Positions 1 to 5,702 of a stretch of DNA of 5,839 nt are shown here, piece after piece (position 1 is the first letter of the stretch; every line of letters begins with the position of its first letter). The stretch is from Pseudomonadota bacterium (GTDB taxonomy: Bacteria > Pseudomonadota > Alphaproteobacteria > Rhizobiales > Xanthobacteraceae): the NCBI GenBank assembly GCA_023392205.1, contig JAEVZN010000504.1, positions 1-5,839 of the forward strand, written 5' to 3'. Below the pieces are notes generated by a model. It had not been told where the DNA came from and did not search any database. It was given only the letters and a program-made list of their open reading frames with translations. A program made the position numbers and the translations under genes.

Positions 1-964
1 GATCCTGTGGGCGGCCTCCGCGGCCTTTGTCGCGATCCTCGTCGCGATGGTCTTCGCTGTATTGTTCGACGCCGGCGCCCGTGCACTCGGCTATCTCGTG
101 AGCTGGCCGCGAAAGATCAGGCTGGTGATCGTATTCGTGTTCTCGGCAACAGCCATCACGGCGGCGATCTGGTTGAGCGGCGCGGTGCTGCTGTCGCAGG
201 CCTATGAACTCTTCGGGACTCTCCAAGGCGCCCTGGCACGCCTCCCCGGCGAATGGCGCGACGAGAATGGGCTGCCGATTGCAGACTTCATGCAATGGCT
301 GCCGAGTTCGGATTCGATGCTCGGCGGGGCCACGCGCGTCGCCACAAGTTCGTTTGGTGCCGTCGCAACGGCCGCCCTTATACTCTTCCTGAGTGCCTTC
401 TTTGCCTGGGACCCCGGCATCTACAAGAGAGGCATTCTCAGTCTGATCCCGCAGGACAAGCGTCGACGGCTCGACCACGTCCTCGACCTTGCGGCGCAGG
501 CCATGCGCAACTGGATGATCGCGCAGTCGATCAGCATGACCATCATCTTTGCCTTGAGTTACGGATTGCTGATCGCCATCGGGATGCCCTATCCAGGCCT
601 TCTCGCCTTGCAGGCCGGGCTACTGGCGTTCATCCCGACCCTCGGGCCCTTTGTCGCCGGGGTCATCATCGTGCTGACCGGCCTGTCGGTGAACATGACC
701 ATGGCGCTGTATGGCCTTGGCGTTTATTTCGCGCTGCAGATGATCGAGAGCAATCTGCTGACCCCGCTTGTGCAGGAACGCCTTATCCGGATGCCGCCCG
801 GCCTGACCCTTTGCGTACTGCTTGTCGCTGCGGCCTTGTTCGGATTGCTCGGAGCGGCCTTCGCGGTCCCGCTCGCCGCTGCAGCGAAAGTCCTGATTGT
901 CGAACTTTACGTGAAGGACCGTCTGGGCGGTCCGTGGGAGAAGCCGGACAAGGCACAAGCGTGA
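1..964 (+). CDS. AI-2E/PerM-family membrane transporter, 5' end missing
   Basis: This is the 3' portion of an integral inner-membrane protein of the AI-2E transporter (PerM/YdiK) family; 320 residues are visible. The reading frame is open from base 2, and the residues before the ATG at 47 are already a hydrophobic segment (ILWAASAAFVAILVA), so that ATG is internal and the true start lies left of the window. The layout is the family pattern: an N-terminal pair of membrane helices, a soluble loop of about 50 residues (bases 190-350), then a run of helices to the C-terminus. Family-like motifs are IPTLGPFVAGV (bases 632-664), ESNLLTPLVQ (about 746-775) and a final hydrophobic stretch GLLGAAFAVPLAAAAKVLI. 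Family members have been linked to efflux of autoinducer-2, sodium/proton exchange or other small solutes. The substrate cannot be read from the sequence. The gene ends 20 bp from the convergent cytochrome gene and no clear terminator lies between them. Confidence 0.88.
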   Translation, partial: ILWAASAAFVAILVAMVFAVLFDAGARALGYLVSWPRKIRLVIVFVFSATAITAAIWLSGAVLLSQAYELFGTLQGALARLPGEWRDENGLPIADFMQWLPSSDSMLGGATRVATSSFGAVATAALILFLSAFFAWDPGIYKRGILSLIPQDKRRRLDHVLDLAAQAMRNWMIAQSISMTIIFALSYGLLIAIGMPYPGLLALQAGLLAFIPTLGPFVAGVIIVLTGLSVNMTMALYGLGVYFALQMIESNLLTPLVQERLIRMPPGLTLCVLLVAAALFGLLGAAFAVPLAAAAKVLIVELYVKDRLGGPWEKPDKAQA

Positions 965-984
965 AGCACAAGGCCGCCGAAGCT

Positions 985-1338
985 TTATCGCTGTTTCAGG
1001 CTCAGGATATAGGCGACGATATTGTCCGCATCGGATTCCGCCACGATAAAGTTTGGCATCTCGTTATGGTTCGAGCGCAGGAAGACATGCATCGAAAGCG
1101 CAGTCCTGGACGCGCGGTCGGCGATCTCCTGAAAATCCGGCCCGCGCCGGCCGGCATCGACGACCTTGCGGCCGGTCGCATGGCATTCGAGGCACCAGGC
1201 CTCGGCCAGCTTCCGGCCAGCGGTCGGATCGCCGATCCGGTCGCTGCTCACAGGTTCGGCCTTGAGCGAACCGGCGAGAACGACCAGCGCGCCCAATCCG
1301 AGTACAGCCGGAACAAACCGCAGCGCCTTCCCAATCAT
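985..1338 (-). CDS. exported small class I cytochrome c
   Basis: Predicted 117-residue periplasmic or membrane-anchored electron carrier. Residues 1-27 form a signal peptide: Lys4 and Arg7, then a hydrophobic core, then LKA before EPV, a plausible signal peptidase I site. The heme-binding motif CLECH is at residues 49-53 (Cys49, Cys52, proximal His53). The likely distal heme ligand is Met94 in NEMPNF, and a C-terminal helix (DADNIVAYILSLKQR) follows, as in class I cytochromes. The frame stays open upstream, so longer starts exist at 1374 and 1518. I chose the ATG at 1338 because it places the signal peptide at the N-terminus and because the FNR/FixK-type box at 1390-1403 would otherwise lie at or inside the gene. 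The Shine-Dalgarno sequence is weak (GGA 8 bases upstream). The gene is convergent with the AI-2E transporter gene and divergent from the DUF2189 gene. Its redox partners are unknown; FixK-type control would suggest a role in low-oxygen respiration, which is an inference. Confidence 0.85.
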   Translation of the reverse strand: MIGKALRFVPAVLGLGALVVLAGSLKAEPVSSDRIGDPTAGRKLAEAWCLECHATGRKVVDAGRRGPDFQEIADRASRTALSMHVFLRSNHNEMPNFIVAESDADNIVAYILSLKQR

Positions 1339-1389
1339 GACATCGATCCATGTGTCGGACGTCCTTGCCACCATTTCCGGAGACCGCCG

Positions 1390-1403
1390 TTGATGCGGAT
1401 CAA
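1390..1403. promoter_or_regulatory. FNR/FixK-type operator (TTGAT-GCGG-ATCAA)
   Basis: The sequence is a perfect 5+5 inverted repeat, TTGAT-N4-ATCAA, identical to the consensus bound by FNR/FixK/Anr regulators of the CRP superfamily. It lies between the divergent cytochrome c and DUF2189 genes. Activators of this type usually bind about 41.5 bp upstream of the transcription start. Measured from the box centre (1396.5), that predicts starts near 1355 on the minus strand and 1438 on the plus strand, about 17 and 22 bases ahead of the ATGs chosen at 1338 and 1460. No convincing -10 hexamer is visible on either side, so which gene is controlled, or both, is an inference. Confidence 0.6.
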
Positions 1404-1459
1404 TGCCGTGCAGAGATCGCGCTGGCCTGATGGCAACGACTTTCCATGCGACGCACGCA

Positions 1460-2245
1460 ATGACCTCGATTTCCGGAAAATCGGACCCGATCGTTAGGCC
1501 TGCAAGTGTTAGCGACATCGCCGAGGCGCTGGTCCTCGGATTGCGCGACTTCCAGGCTGCGCCCCTTTACGGTCTCGCATTCGGCGCGATTTATGCGGCG
1601 GCGGGGCTTGCAATCGTGTCGAGCGTGACGTGGCTCGGGATGAGCTATCTCGCCTACCCGCTCGCGGCCGGGTTCGCCCTGATGGGGCCGTTTGTTGCGA
1701 TCGGATTCTATGAAATCAGCCGGCAGCGCGAGGCCGGCCGAAAGCCGTTATTGCGTGACGTCTGGTCCGCGGTGACAGCGCGCAGCGAGATCGGCTGGAT
1801 GGCCTTTGTGACGCTGTTCATCTTCATCATGTGGATGTATCAGGCCCGCTTCCTGATGGCGTTGTTCTTCGGGCTGAATGCGTCCTTCACGACATTGCAG
1901 CAATTCCTGCTCCAGGTTTTCACCACCTACGAGGGGCTGGTTTTCCTGGCCGTCGGCAATCTTGTTGGCGCCGCACTCTCGGTCATCCTGTTTTCGCTGA
2001 CCGTCGTCTCCTTCCCGCTCCTGCTGGACCGCGATGTGGATTGCGTCACGGCCATGGTGACAAGCGTACGCGCGGTGGCTGCCAGTCCCGGCCCGATGAT
2101 CGGCTGGGCCGCCATCATCGTGGTGCTGCTGGTAGTGTCCGCATTGCCATTTTTTCTGGGGCTGCTGGTCACTTTACCGGTGCTCGGACATGCCACATGG
2201 CATCTCTATCGGCGGATCGTGTTGCCGGCCGTGCCAACGACCTGA
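1460..2245 (+). CDS. DUF2189-family multi-pass membrane protein
   Basis: Predicted inner-membrane protein of 261 residues from this start, recognised as DUF2189 (predicted integral membrane protein) from the entry motif RPASVSDIAEALVLGLRDF followed by a run of helices. About six membrane segments can be read, near bases 1565-1640 (LYGLAFGAIYAAAGLAIV), 1645-1710 (YPLAAGFALMGPFVAIGFYEI), 1790-1870, 1935-2020 (a long or split segment) and 2095-2200. A charged loop (SRQREAGRKPLLRD) lies between the second and third. No catalytic motif is visible, and the family has no settled function. In-frame ATGs also occur at 1403 and 1430. I prefer 1460 because it leaves a short N-terminus before the conserved core and fits a leader starting near 1438. 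The ATG at 1403 shares a base with the FNR/FixK-type box, which makes it unlikely if that box drives the gene. No strong ribosome binding site separates the choices. Joint control with the divergent cytochrome would suggest a role in respiration or redox stress. Confidence 0.82.
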   Translation: MTSISGKSDPIVRPASVSDIAEALVLGLRDFQAAPLYGLAFGAIYAAAGLAIVSSVTWLGMSYLAYPLAAGFALMGPFVAIGFYEISRQREAGRKPLLRDVWSAVTARSEIGWMAFVTLFIFIMWMYQARFLMALFFGLNASFTTLQQFLLQVFTTYEGLVFLAVGNLVGAALSVILFSLTVVSFPLLLDRDVDCVTAMVTSVRAVAASPGPMIGWAAIIVVLLVVSALPFFLGLLVTLPVLGHATWHLYRRIVLPAVPTT

Positions 2246-2421
2246 ATTTTTGCAATCAACATACAGACCCGATCCGGCCGGAAATACACGGTATCCGCAT
2301 CGTTTCGTTAACCCTTCCTTCTCAAACAGCGCCGGAGCGGTTGCGGATTAACCGCACAGATCACGGATCGGGCGTATCTGTCGGGCAAGAACATCGACAT
2401 GATCCGCACGCGCGCAAGCCT
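2246..2421. other. intergenic leader before the acyltransferase-hydroxylase operon
   Basis: These 176 bases carry no convincing gene. They should hold the promoter of the downstream two-gene operon, but no good -35/-10 pair is visible. Visible small elements are a 10-bp palindrome TCCGGCCGGA at 2273-2282 and two TTAACC words at 2308-2313 and 2348-2353. The first is followed seven bases later by TTCT, a poor match to the alphaproteobacterial CtrA site TTAA-N7-TTAA. No terminator hairpin with a T-run follows the DUF2189 gene. Confidence 0.4.
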
Positions 2422-3654
2422 ATGACAATACCGGCGAGAGTTCCGGTCAATGCTCCTGCCCTGAGGGACGGCGGCTCCGTACCGGCAGCGCGCATGCATG
2501 CGATGTGCGCAAGCACCTCAGCCGAACGCGCGTCCGCATCGCGACCTGGACTCGCGGAATTCCCTACGATCCCCGTGTTGGCCTGGCGCGCCTTGCATGC
2601 GCGCAGCCTGGAACCCAACGCCTATTACGACCCGCTCTGGGCACTGCCTGCATCGCGGCGTGCGCGCGGTCTGTCCGGTGCATCGGCCTTGCTGGCATGG
2701 GACGAGGACGACCGCCTGGCCGGTTTGCTGCCGGTGCGCTGGGCCAGCAAGGCGCTGCATATGCCGGTGCCCCTGCTCGTCGCCTGGCGGGGATATGCAT
2801 CGCTGACCGCGCCCCTGCTCGACCGCGGCAAGCCTGCCGATGCGGCCGGTGGCCTGCTTGATGCCGCGCGCCAAACGGGCGCACGTGCATTGTACCTGCC
2901 GGGCCTGACGCTGGATGGACAGGCTTCCGCCACCCTGACCCAAGTTGCAGCCACACGCAGTTTGTCCGTTCGGGTTCTGCGCAGCTATCGCCGCGCGTTC
3001 CTCGACGCCAGTGGAGACGGAGATGCCACCTTGCGCGCTGCGCTCGGTGCCAAGAAGAGCAAGGAATTGCGCCGCCAGCGCCACCGGCTGGAAGACTTCG
3101 GACCGCTTGACTTCGCGATCGCACGACGTCCGGGCGAGGTCGCGGACGCCCTCGAATATTTTCTAGAGCTGGAAGCCAAAGGCTGGAAGGGCGAGCGCGG
3201 TACGGCGCTGATGCAGGATGCCGGCGATGCTGCCTTCATCCGGCAGGCCGTGCCGGCGCTGGCCGCCGAAGGCCGCATCGAGATCGTGAGCCTCACCCGC
3301 AACCATCAGACCATCGCATCCGGGCTGGTCTTACGAGACGGCGGCCGCGCCTTCTTCTTCAAGATCGCGATGGACGAGAGCGAGGCGCGCACGTCGCCCG
3401 GCGTCCAGCTGACCCTCGACCTCACCCGGCATCTCTGCTCGGACCCGGACATCGCTTCGGCGGATTCCTCCACCGACAGCGAACATCCGATGATCGATCA
3501 TGTCTGGCGCGGACGCATGCCGATCGGCGACGTGTTTATCGCTTTGCGGCCGCGCGATCCGGCGGCCGCTTCGATCCGAACTTTGTTGCAGGCGCGGATG
3601 CGCGCCATCGACATCTTCAAGACGATCAGAGGGATCAGGGAGAAACTCTCATGA
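2422..3654 (+). CDS. GNAT acyltransferase, CelD/BcsL (FemAB-like) type
   Basis: Predicted cytoplasmic acyl- or aminoacyltransferase of 410 residues, of the Acetyltransf_6 (CelD/BcsL) branch of the GNAT fold. The central and C-terminal part carries the recognisable pattern: a basic helix KKSKELRRQRHRLEDFGPL (211-229), EAKGWKGERGTAL (251-263), the strand pair IASGLVLRDGGRAFFFKIAMDE (298-319) and ARTSPGVQLTLDLTRHL (322-338), whose SPG is the usual acyl-CoA loop region. Earlier strands include PVPLLVAWRGYASLTAPLL (115-133). The first 45 residues are Ala/Ser/Arg-rich and probably disordered. The start is uncertain: the ATGs at 2422, 2494 and 2503 are all in frame, none has a strong ribosome binding site, and the conserved core seems to begin only near residue 50. 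The stop codon overlaps the start of the JmjC-like gene (ATGA), so the two are very likely co-translated. Relatives act in polysaccharide, peptide or lipid-like modification; the substrate here is unknown. Confidence 0.85.
   Translation: MTIPARVPVNAPALRDGGSVPAARMHAMCASTSAERASASRPGLAEFPTIPVLAWRALHARSLEPNAYYDPLWALPASRRARGLSGASALLAWDEDDRLAGLLPVRWASKALHMPVPLLVAWRGYASLTAPLLDRGKPADAAGGLLDAARQTGARALYLPGLTLDGQASATLTQVAATRSLSVRVLRSYRRAFLDASGDGDATLRAALGAKKSKELRRQRHRLEDFGPLDFAIARRPGEVADALEYFLELEAKGWKGERGTALMQDAGDAAFIRQAVPALAAEGRIEIVSLTRNHQTIASGLVLRDGGRAFFFKIAMDESEARTSPGVQLTLDLTRHLCSDPDIASADSSTDSEHPMIDHVWRGRMPIGDVFIALRPRDPAAASIRTLLQARMRAIDIFKTIRGIREKLS
3637..3642 (+). promoter_or_regulatory. ribosome binding site inside the preceding gene
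   Basis: AGGGAG ends 8 bases before the ATG at 3651, inside the last codons of the acyltransferase gene. It fixes the start of the JmjC-like gene at the ATGA overlap and supports coupled translation of the pair. Confidence 0.7.
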
Positions 3655-4607
3655 CCTATTTCGAGCCGACCGACCGGAGCGCCTGGGTCGATGCATTTCC
3701 TCAATTGCCCTTCGGACTGCGCCACCATTTCGCCGGCAACCCGCTGCTGACCCTGCCCAAACTCGCCGAACTCGTGCAGCAATTGCCGCGCGACCGGATC
3801 GAATACAATTCCGGCAAGGCCGCCATCAGCCAGGATCCCGACAAGACACCGACCGTCGATCTCGATCCGGAAGAGGTCGTGCGCAAGATCGAAACCGCCG
3901 GTGCCTGGATGGTGCTCAAGCATGTCGAGAGCCACCCGGCCTATGGCAAACTGATCGAGGACGCTCTTCTGGAAGTTGCGAAGATGCGAGGCGAGCGCAC
4001 ATTGAAGGACGCCGGCTTTGACGATATCCGCGGCTTCATCTTCGTGTCGTCGGCAAACTCGACCACGCCCTTTCATGCCGACAGCGACGAAAACCTTTTC
4101 TTCCAGATTCACGGCGAGAAATTCTTCCACGTCTACGATAACCGCGACCGCTCGATCGCATCCGAACAGGCGCTCGAAGACGTGGTCGTGAAGCATCGCA
4201 ACATTCCCTATGAGGCGAAGTACGATGCCAAATGCACGACCTATACGCTGCATCCGGGCGACGGCGTGTTCGTGCCCTATCAATGGCCGCATTGGGTGCG
4301 CACGGCCGACAGCTATTCGATCTCGCTGTCGCTGACCTGGAAATCTCCGGATGTGCGGCGGCGCAACGACATCTTCACGATGAACTCGATGCTGCGCGGT
4401 CTCGGCATACCGCAGAGCCCGCCCGGCATGAACCCGGCGCTGGATAACGCCAAGGTTGCGCTGTTCCGCACCGCAGCCGGTGCAGTGGCCCCGCTTCGCC
4501 GCAGCGAAGGCATGCGTCGGGTCATCCGCCGCCTCGCCTTCGGTCGCAATGCCAATTATTATTACAAGCGCGTTGCGAAGGACGGTCAGGACGCGAAGGC
4601 ATCCTAG
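3651..4607 (+). CDS. cupin-8/JmjC-like Fe(II)/2-oxoglutarate-dependent oxygenase
   Basis: Predicted 318-residue soluble non-heme iron oxygenase with a cupin/JmjC core at about residues 85-235. The probable iron ligands are His142 and Asp144 (FHAD) and His214 (WPHW). The segment TTPFHADSDENLFFQIHGEK (138-157) has the order and spacing of human FIH: Thr139, His142, Asp144 and Lys157 fit FIH Thr196, His199, Asp201 and Lys214, the last two positions being an iron ligand and the 2-oxoglutarate-binding lysine. Related bacterial proteins are annotated as cupin-like proteins or, without support, as transcriptional regulators; I see no DNA-binding domain. The C-terminal tail (282-318) is strongly basic with a YYY run (303-305). 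The start is secure, with an AGGGAG ribosome binding site and a 4-bp overlap with the acyltransferase gene. The likely reaction is hydroxylation of a peptide, lipid or small molecule that the partner acyltransferase also handles, but the substrate is unknown. The gene converges on merR with 14 bp between them. Confidence 0.85.
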   Translation: MTYFEPTDRSAWVDAFPQLPFGLRHHFAGNPLLTLPKLAELVQQLPRDRIEYNSGKAAISQDPDKTPTVDLDPEEVVRKIETAGAWMVLKHVESHPAYGKLIEDALLEVAKMRGERTLKDAGFDDIRGFIFVSSANSTTPFHADSDENLFFQIHGEKFFHVYDNRDRSIASEQALEDVVVKHRNIPYEAKYDAKCTTYTLHPGDGVFVPYQWPHWVRTADSYSISLSLTWKSPDVRRRNDIFTMNSMLRGLGIPQSPPGMNPALDNAKVALFRTAAGAVAPLRRSEGMRRVIRRLAFGRNANYYYKRVAKDGQDAKAS

Positions 4608-4621
4608 GCCGCATGAAGAGG

Positions 4622-5161
4622 CTAATCCGCCGCTTCTTCCGCCATGCGTTCGTCGAGGGCCGCGTCGAGCAGACGGCGGCACTCGTTCAGTTCGAACAGC
4701 GCTGCATGCAGCTTGCGCAAATCCTCGCGTGACATTTGCCGATGGACGGCTGCCGATATCGATTGCCTTCCGCCTGCGTTGACCGAAGCGCCACTCGTCC
4801 GTGACGGTGATTGCGGAGCCTCGTCCTCACTGTCCGCATGGAAGATGTCGTCATCGCCGCCGTCGTGCTCCGGATCGGCGGGCATCGCACCGCCCTGCCA
4901 GACCGACTGCACAAACTTCTGGCCCTGATCGCGCAAAATTTTCTGCACGCCGCGGATGGTATATCCCTGTCCGTAAAGCAGATGATGGATGCCGCGCAGC
5001 AGGTCGACGTCGTCCGGCCGGTAATAGCGGCGTCCGCCGGCGCGCTTCATCGGCTTGATCTGGCTGAAGCGGCTTTCCCAAAAGCGCAAGACGTGTTGCG
5101 GTACCTTCAGGTCGTCGGCGACTTCGCTGATGGTCCGGAAAGCATCGGGGGCCTTGTCCAC
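4622..5161 (-). CDS. MerR-family transcriptional regulator
   Basis: Predicted 179-residue DNA-binding regulator. The N-terminal MerR winged helix occupies about residues 9-78: helix-turn-helix [19 protein letters not shown] (11-29), wing [11 protein letters not shown] (42-52), and a second helical pair ending [11 protein letters not shown] (66-76). It is followed by an acidic linker rich in Asp and Glu (94-116), a Ser-rich stretch, and a helical C-terminus (about 140-178) that could form the dimer coiled coil. There is no cysteine cluster like those of metal-sensing MerR proteins; the only cysteine is Cys161. The start is GTG, chosen because GGAGG lies 6 bases upstream. Rhizobiales genomes commonly carry such a gene directly after ihfA, with no established target. 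It is 55 bp downstream of ihfA on the same strand and probably shares its transcript. Confidence 0.92.
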   Translation of the reverse strand: MDKAPDAFRTISEVADDLKVPQHVLRFWESRFSQIKPMKRAGGRRYYRPDDVDLLRGIHHLLYGQGYTIRGVQKILRDQGQKFVQSVWQGGAMPADPEHDGGDDDIFHADSEDEAPQSPSRTSGASVNAGGRQSISAAVHRQMSREDLRKLHAALFELNECRRLLDAALDERMAEEAAD

Positions 5162-5167
5162 CTACAA

Positions 5168-5172
5168 CCTCC
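5168..5172 (-). promoter_or_regulatory. ribosome binding site fixing the GTG start of merR
   Basis: On the minus strand GGAGG lies 6 bases before the GTG at 5161-5159. This strong Shine-Dalgarno sequence decides the non-ATG start of the MerR regulator. Confidence 0.75.
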
Positions 5173-5216
5173 AGCTTTGCACGCGACGGCTGACACCCGG
5201 AAACATGGCCGCTGGA

Positions 5217-5546
5217 TCAGTGGGAATCGGTATCGTCGGCGACGTCGTGTTCACCACCGCCATTGATCCGCTGCTTGAGGATGGCGGATGGCTTGAACAC
5301 CATGACCCGCCGCGGCGAGATCGGTACTTCCTTGCCGGTCTTGGGGTTGCGTCCGATCCGCTCGCCCTTTTTACGGACGACAAAAGAGCCGAAGGACGAC
5401 AGCTTCACTGTCTCGCCCCGCTCCAGGCAGTCGGTAATTTCCTTGAGCACCTGCTCAACCAGGGTTGCGGATTCAGTGCGTGAAAGGCCAACCTTCTGGT
5501 AGACCGCTTCACACAAGTCCGCTCTCGTCACCGTCTTTGCCGTCAT
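5217..5546 (-). CDS. ihfA: integration host factor subunit alpha
   Basis: Predicted 109-residue alpha subunit of IHF, a nucleoid protein that binds specific sites as an alpha/beta heterodimer and bends DNA sharply for transcription, recombination and replication. The whole DNABII fold is present: helices [20 protein letters not shown] (7-26) and [17 protein letters not shown] (29-45), the core [17 protein letters not shown] (44-60), and the DNA-embracing arm [17 protein letters not shown] (65-81) with the intercalating Pro68 in RNPKTG, then [13 protein letters not shown]. The Tyr16 to Gly20 region (YQKVGLSR) and the acidic tail ([14 protein letters not shown]) favour IHF-alpha over HU. The length is slightly above the 99 residues of the E. 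coli protein because of that tail. The ATG is supported by AAGGGG 10 bases upstream. The gene follows fabH and precedes merR, and has its own probable promoter. Confidence 0.95.
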   Translation of the reverse strand: MTAKTVTRADLCEAVYQKVGLSRTESATLVEQVLKEITDCLERGETVKLSSFGSFVVRKKGERIGRNPKTGKEVPISPRRVMVFKPSAILKQRINGGGEHDVADDTDSH

Positions 5547-5556
5547 CGCCCGTCAG

Positions 5557-5562
5557 CCCCTT
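5557..5562 (-). promoter_or_regulatory. ihfA: ribosome binding site of ihfA
   Basis: On the minus strand AAGGGG lies 10 bases before the ATG at 5546-5544 and supports that start. Confidence 0.6.
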
Positions 5563-5574
5563 ATCGGCGATACT

Positions 5575-5589
5575 TCTTGTTTTACAAGA
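5575..5589. repeat. inverted repeat at the predicted ihfA transcription start
   Basis: TCTTGT-TTT-ACAAGA is a perfect inverted repeat with 6-bp arms and a 3-bp centre. Its centre (5582) coincides with the transcription start expected 7 bases after the -10 element, and its edge touches the -10. This position suits a repressor operator. It could also be chance. It does not match the usual IHF site, so simple autoregulation by IHF is not shown. Confidence 0.4.
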
Positions 5590-5617
5590 CGATATGGGCT
5601 CAGACTTGCACGGTCAA
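5589..5617 (-). promoter_or_regulatory. sigma-70-type promoter for ihfA (and merR)
   Basis: On the minus strand the -35 element TTGACC (5617-5612) is followed by a 17-bp spacer and the -10 element TATCGT (5594-5589). The expected transcription start is near 5582, giving a leader of about 36 bases to the ihfA ATG. This is the best housekeeping-type promoter in the window. It suggests that ihfA-merR can be expressed apart from the upstream plsX/fabH-type transcript. Confidence 0.62.
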
Positions 5618-5702
5618 CCAAAGAAACGACCGCAACTCACTTGCGACGGCGATCTAAGGATGTGCGTTAAGCGTTTGAAGCCCGGCTTTAAGTGATCTGC
5701 CG

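Noticed and set aside
253..1497. Long open frame (414 codons) on the plus strand in another phase.
   Set aside because: It overlaps the transporter and cytochrome genes and its protein is Arg/His/Pro-rich without domain motifs. This is a shadow of GC-rich coding sequence.
1339..1518. N-terminal extension of the cytochrome gene from the ATG at 1518 (60 more residues) or 1374 (12 more).
   Set aside because: It would bury the signal peptide, and the 1518 form would run over the FNR/FixK-type box and into the divergent gene. The start at 1338 fits all the evidence better.
2308..2322. CtrA-like site TTAA-N7-TTCT upstream of the acyltransferase gene.
   Set aside because: The second half-site has a mismatch and no promoter context is visible. 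TTAACC words are common enough that this is not evidence of CtrA control.
1831..2421. Upstream extension of the acyltransferase frame to a GTG at 1831.
   Set aside because: The extension lies largely inside the DUF2189 gene in another phase and its sequence is out-of-frame in character.
4494..4509. Hairpin CTTCGC-CGCA-GCGAAG near the end of the JmjC-like gene.
   Set aside because: It lies about 100 bases inside the coding region and has no T-run. It looks like codon-driven symmetry and not a terminator.
4608..4621. Looked for a tRNA or terminator between the convergent JmjC-like and merR genes.
   Set aside because: Only 14 bases separate the two stop codons, with no hairpin or RNA gene.
3498..4682. 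Long open frame (394 codons) on the minus strand, antisense to the acyltransferase end and the JmjC-like gene.
   Set aside because: It mirrors two well-supported genes, has the Arg/His/Gly-rich composition of a high-GC antisense shadow frame, and matches no family I know.
5675..5691. Possible fabH terminator hairpin (AAGC-CGG-GCTT on the minus strand).
   Set aside because: Only a 4-bp stem with mismatched extensions and no U-tract, too weak to call. Read-through into ihfA remains possible.
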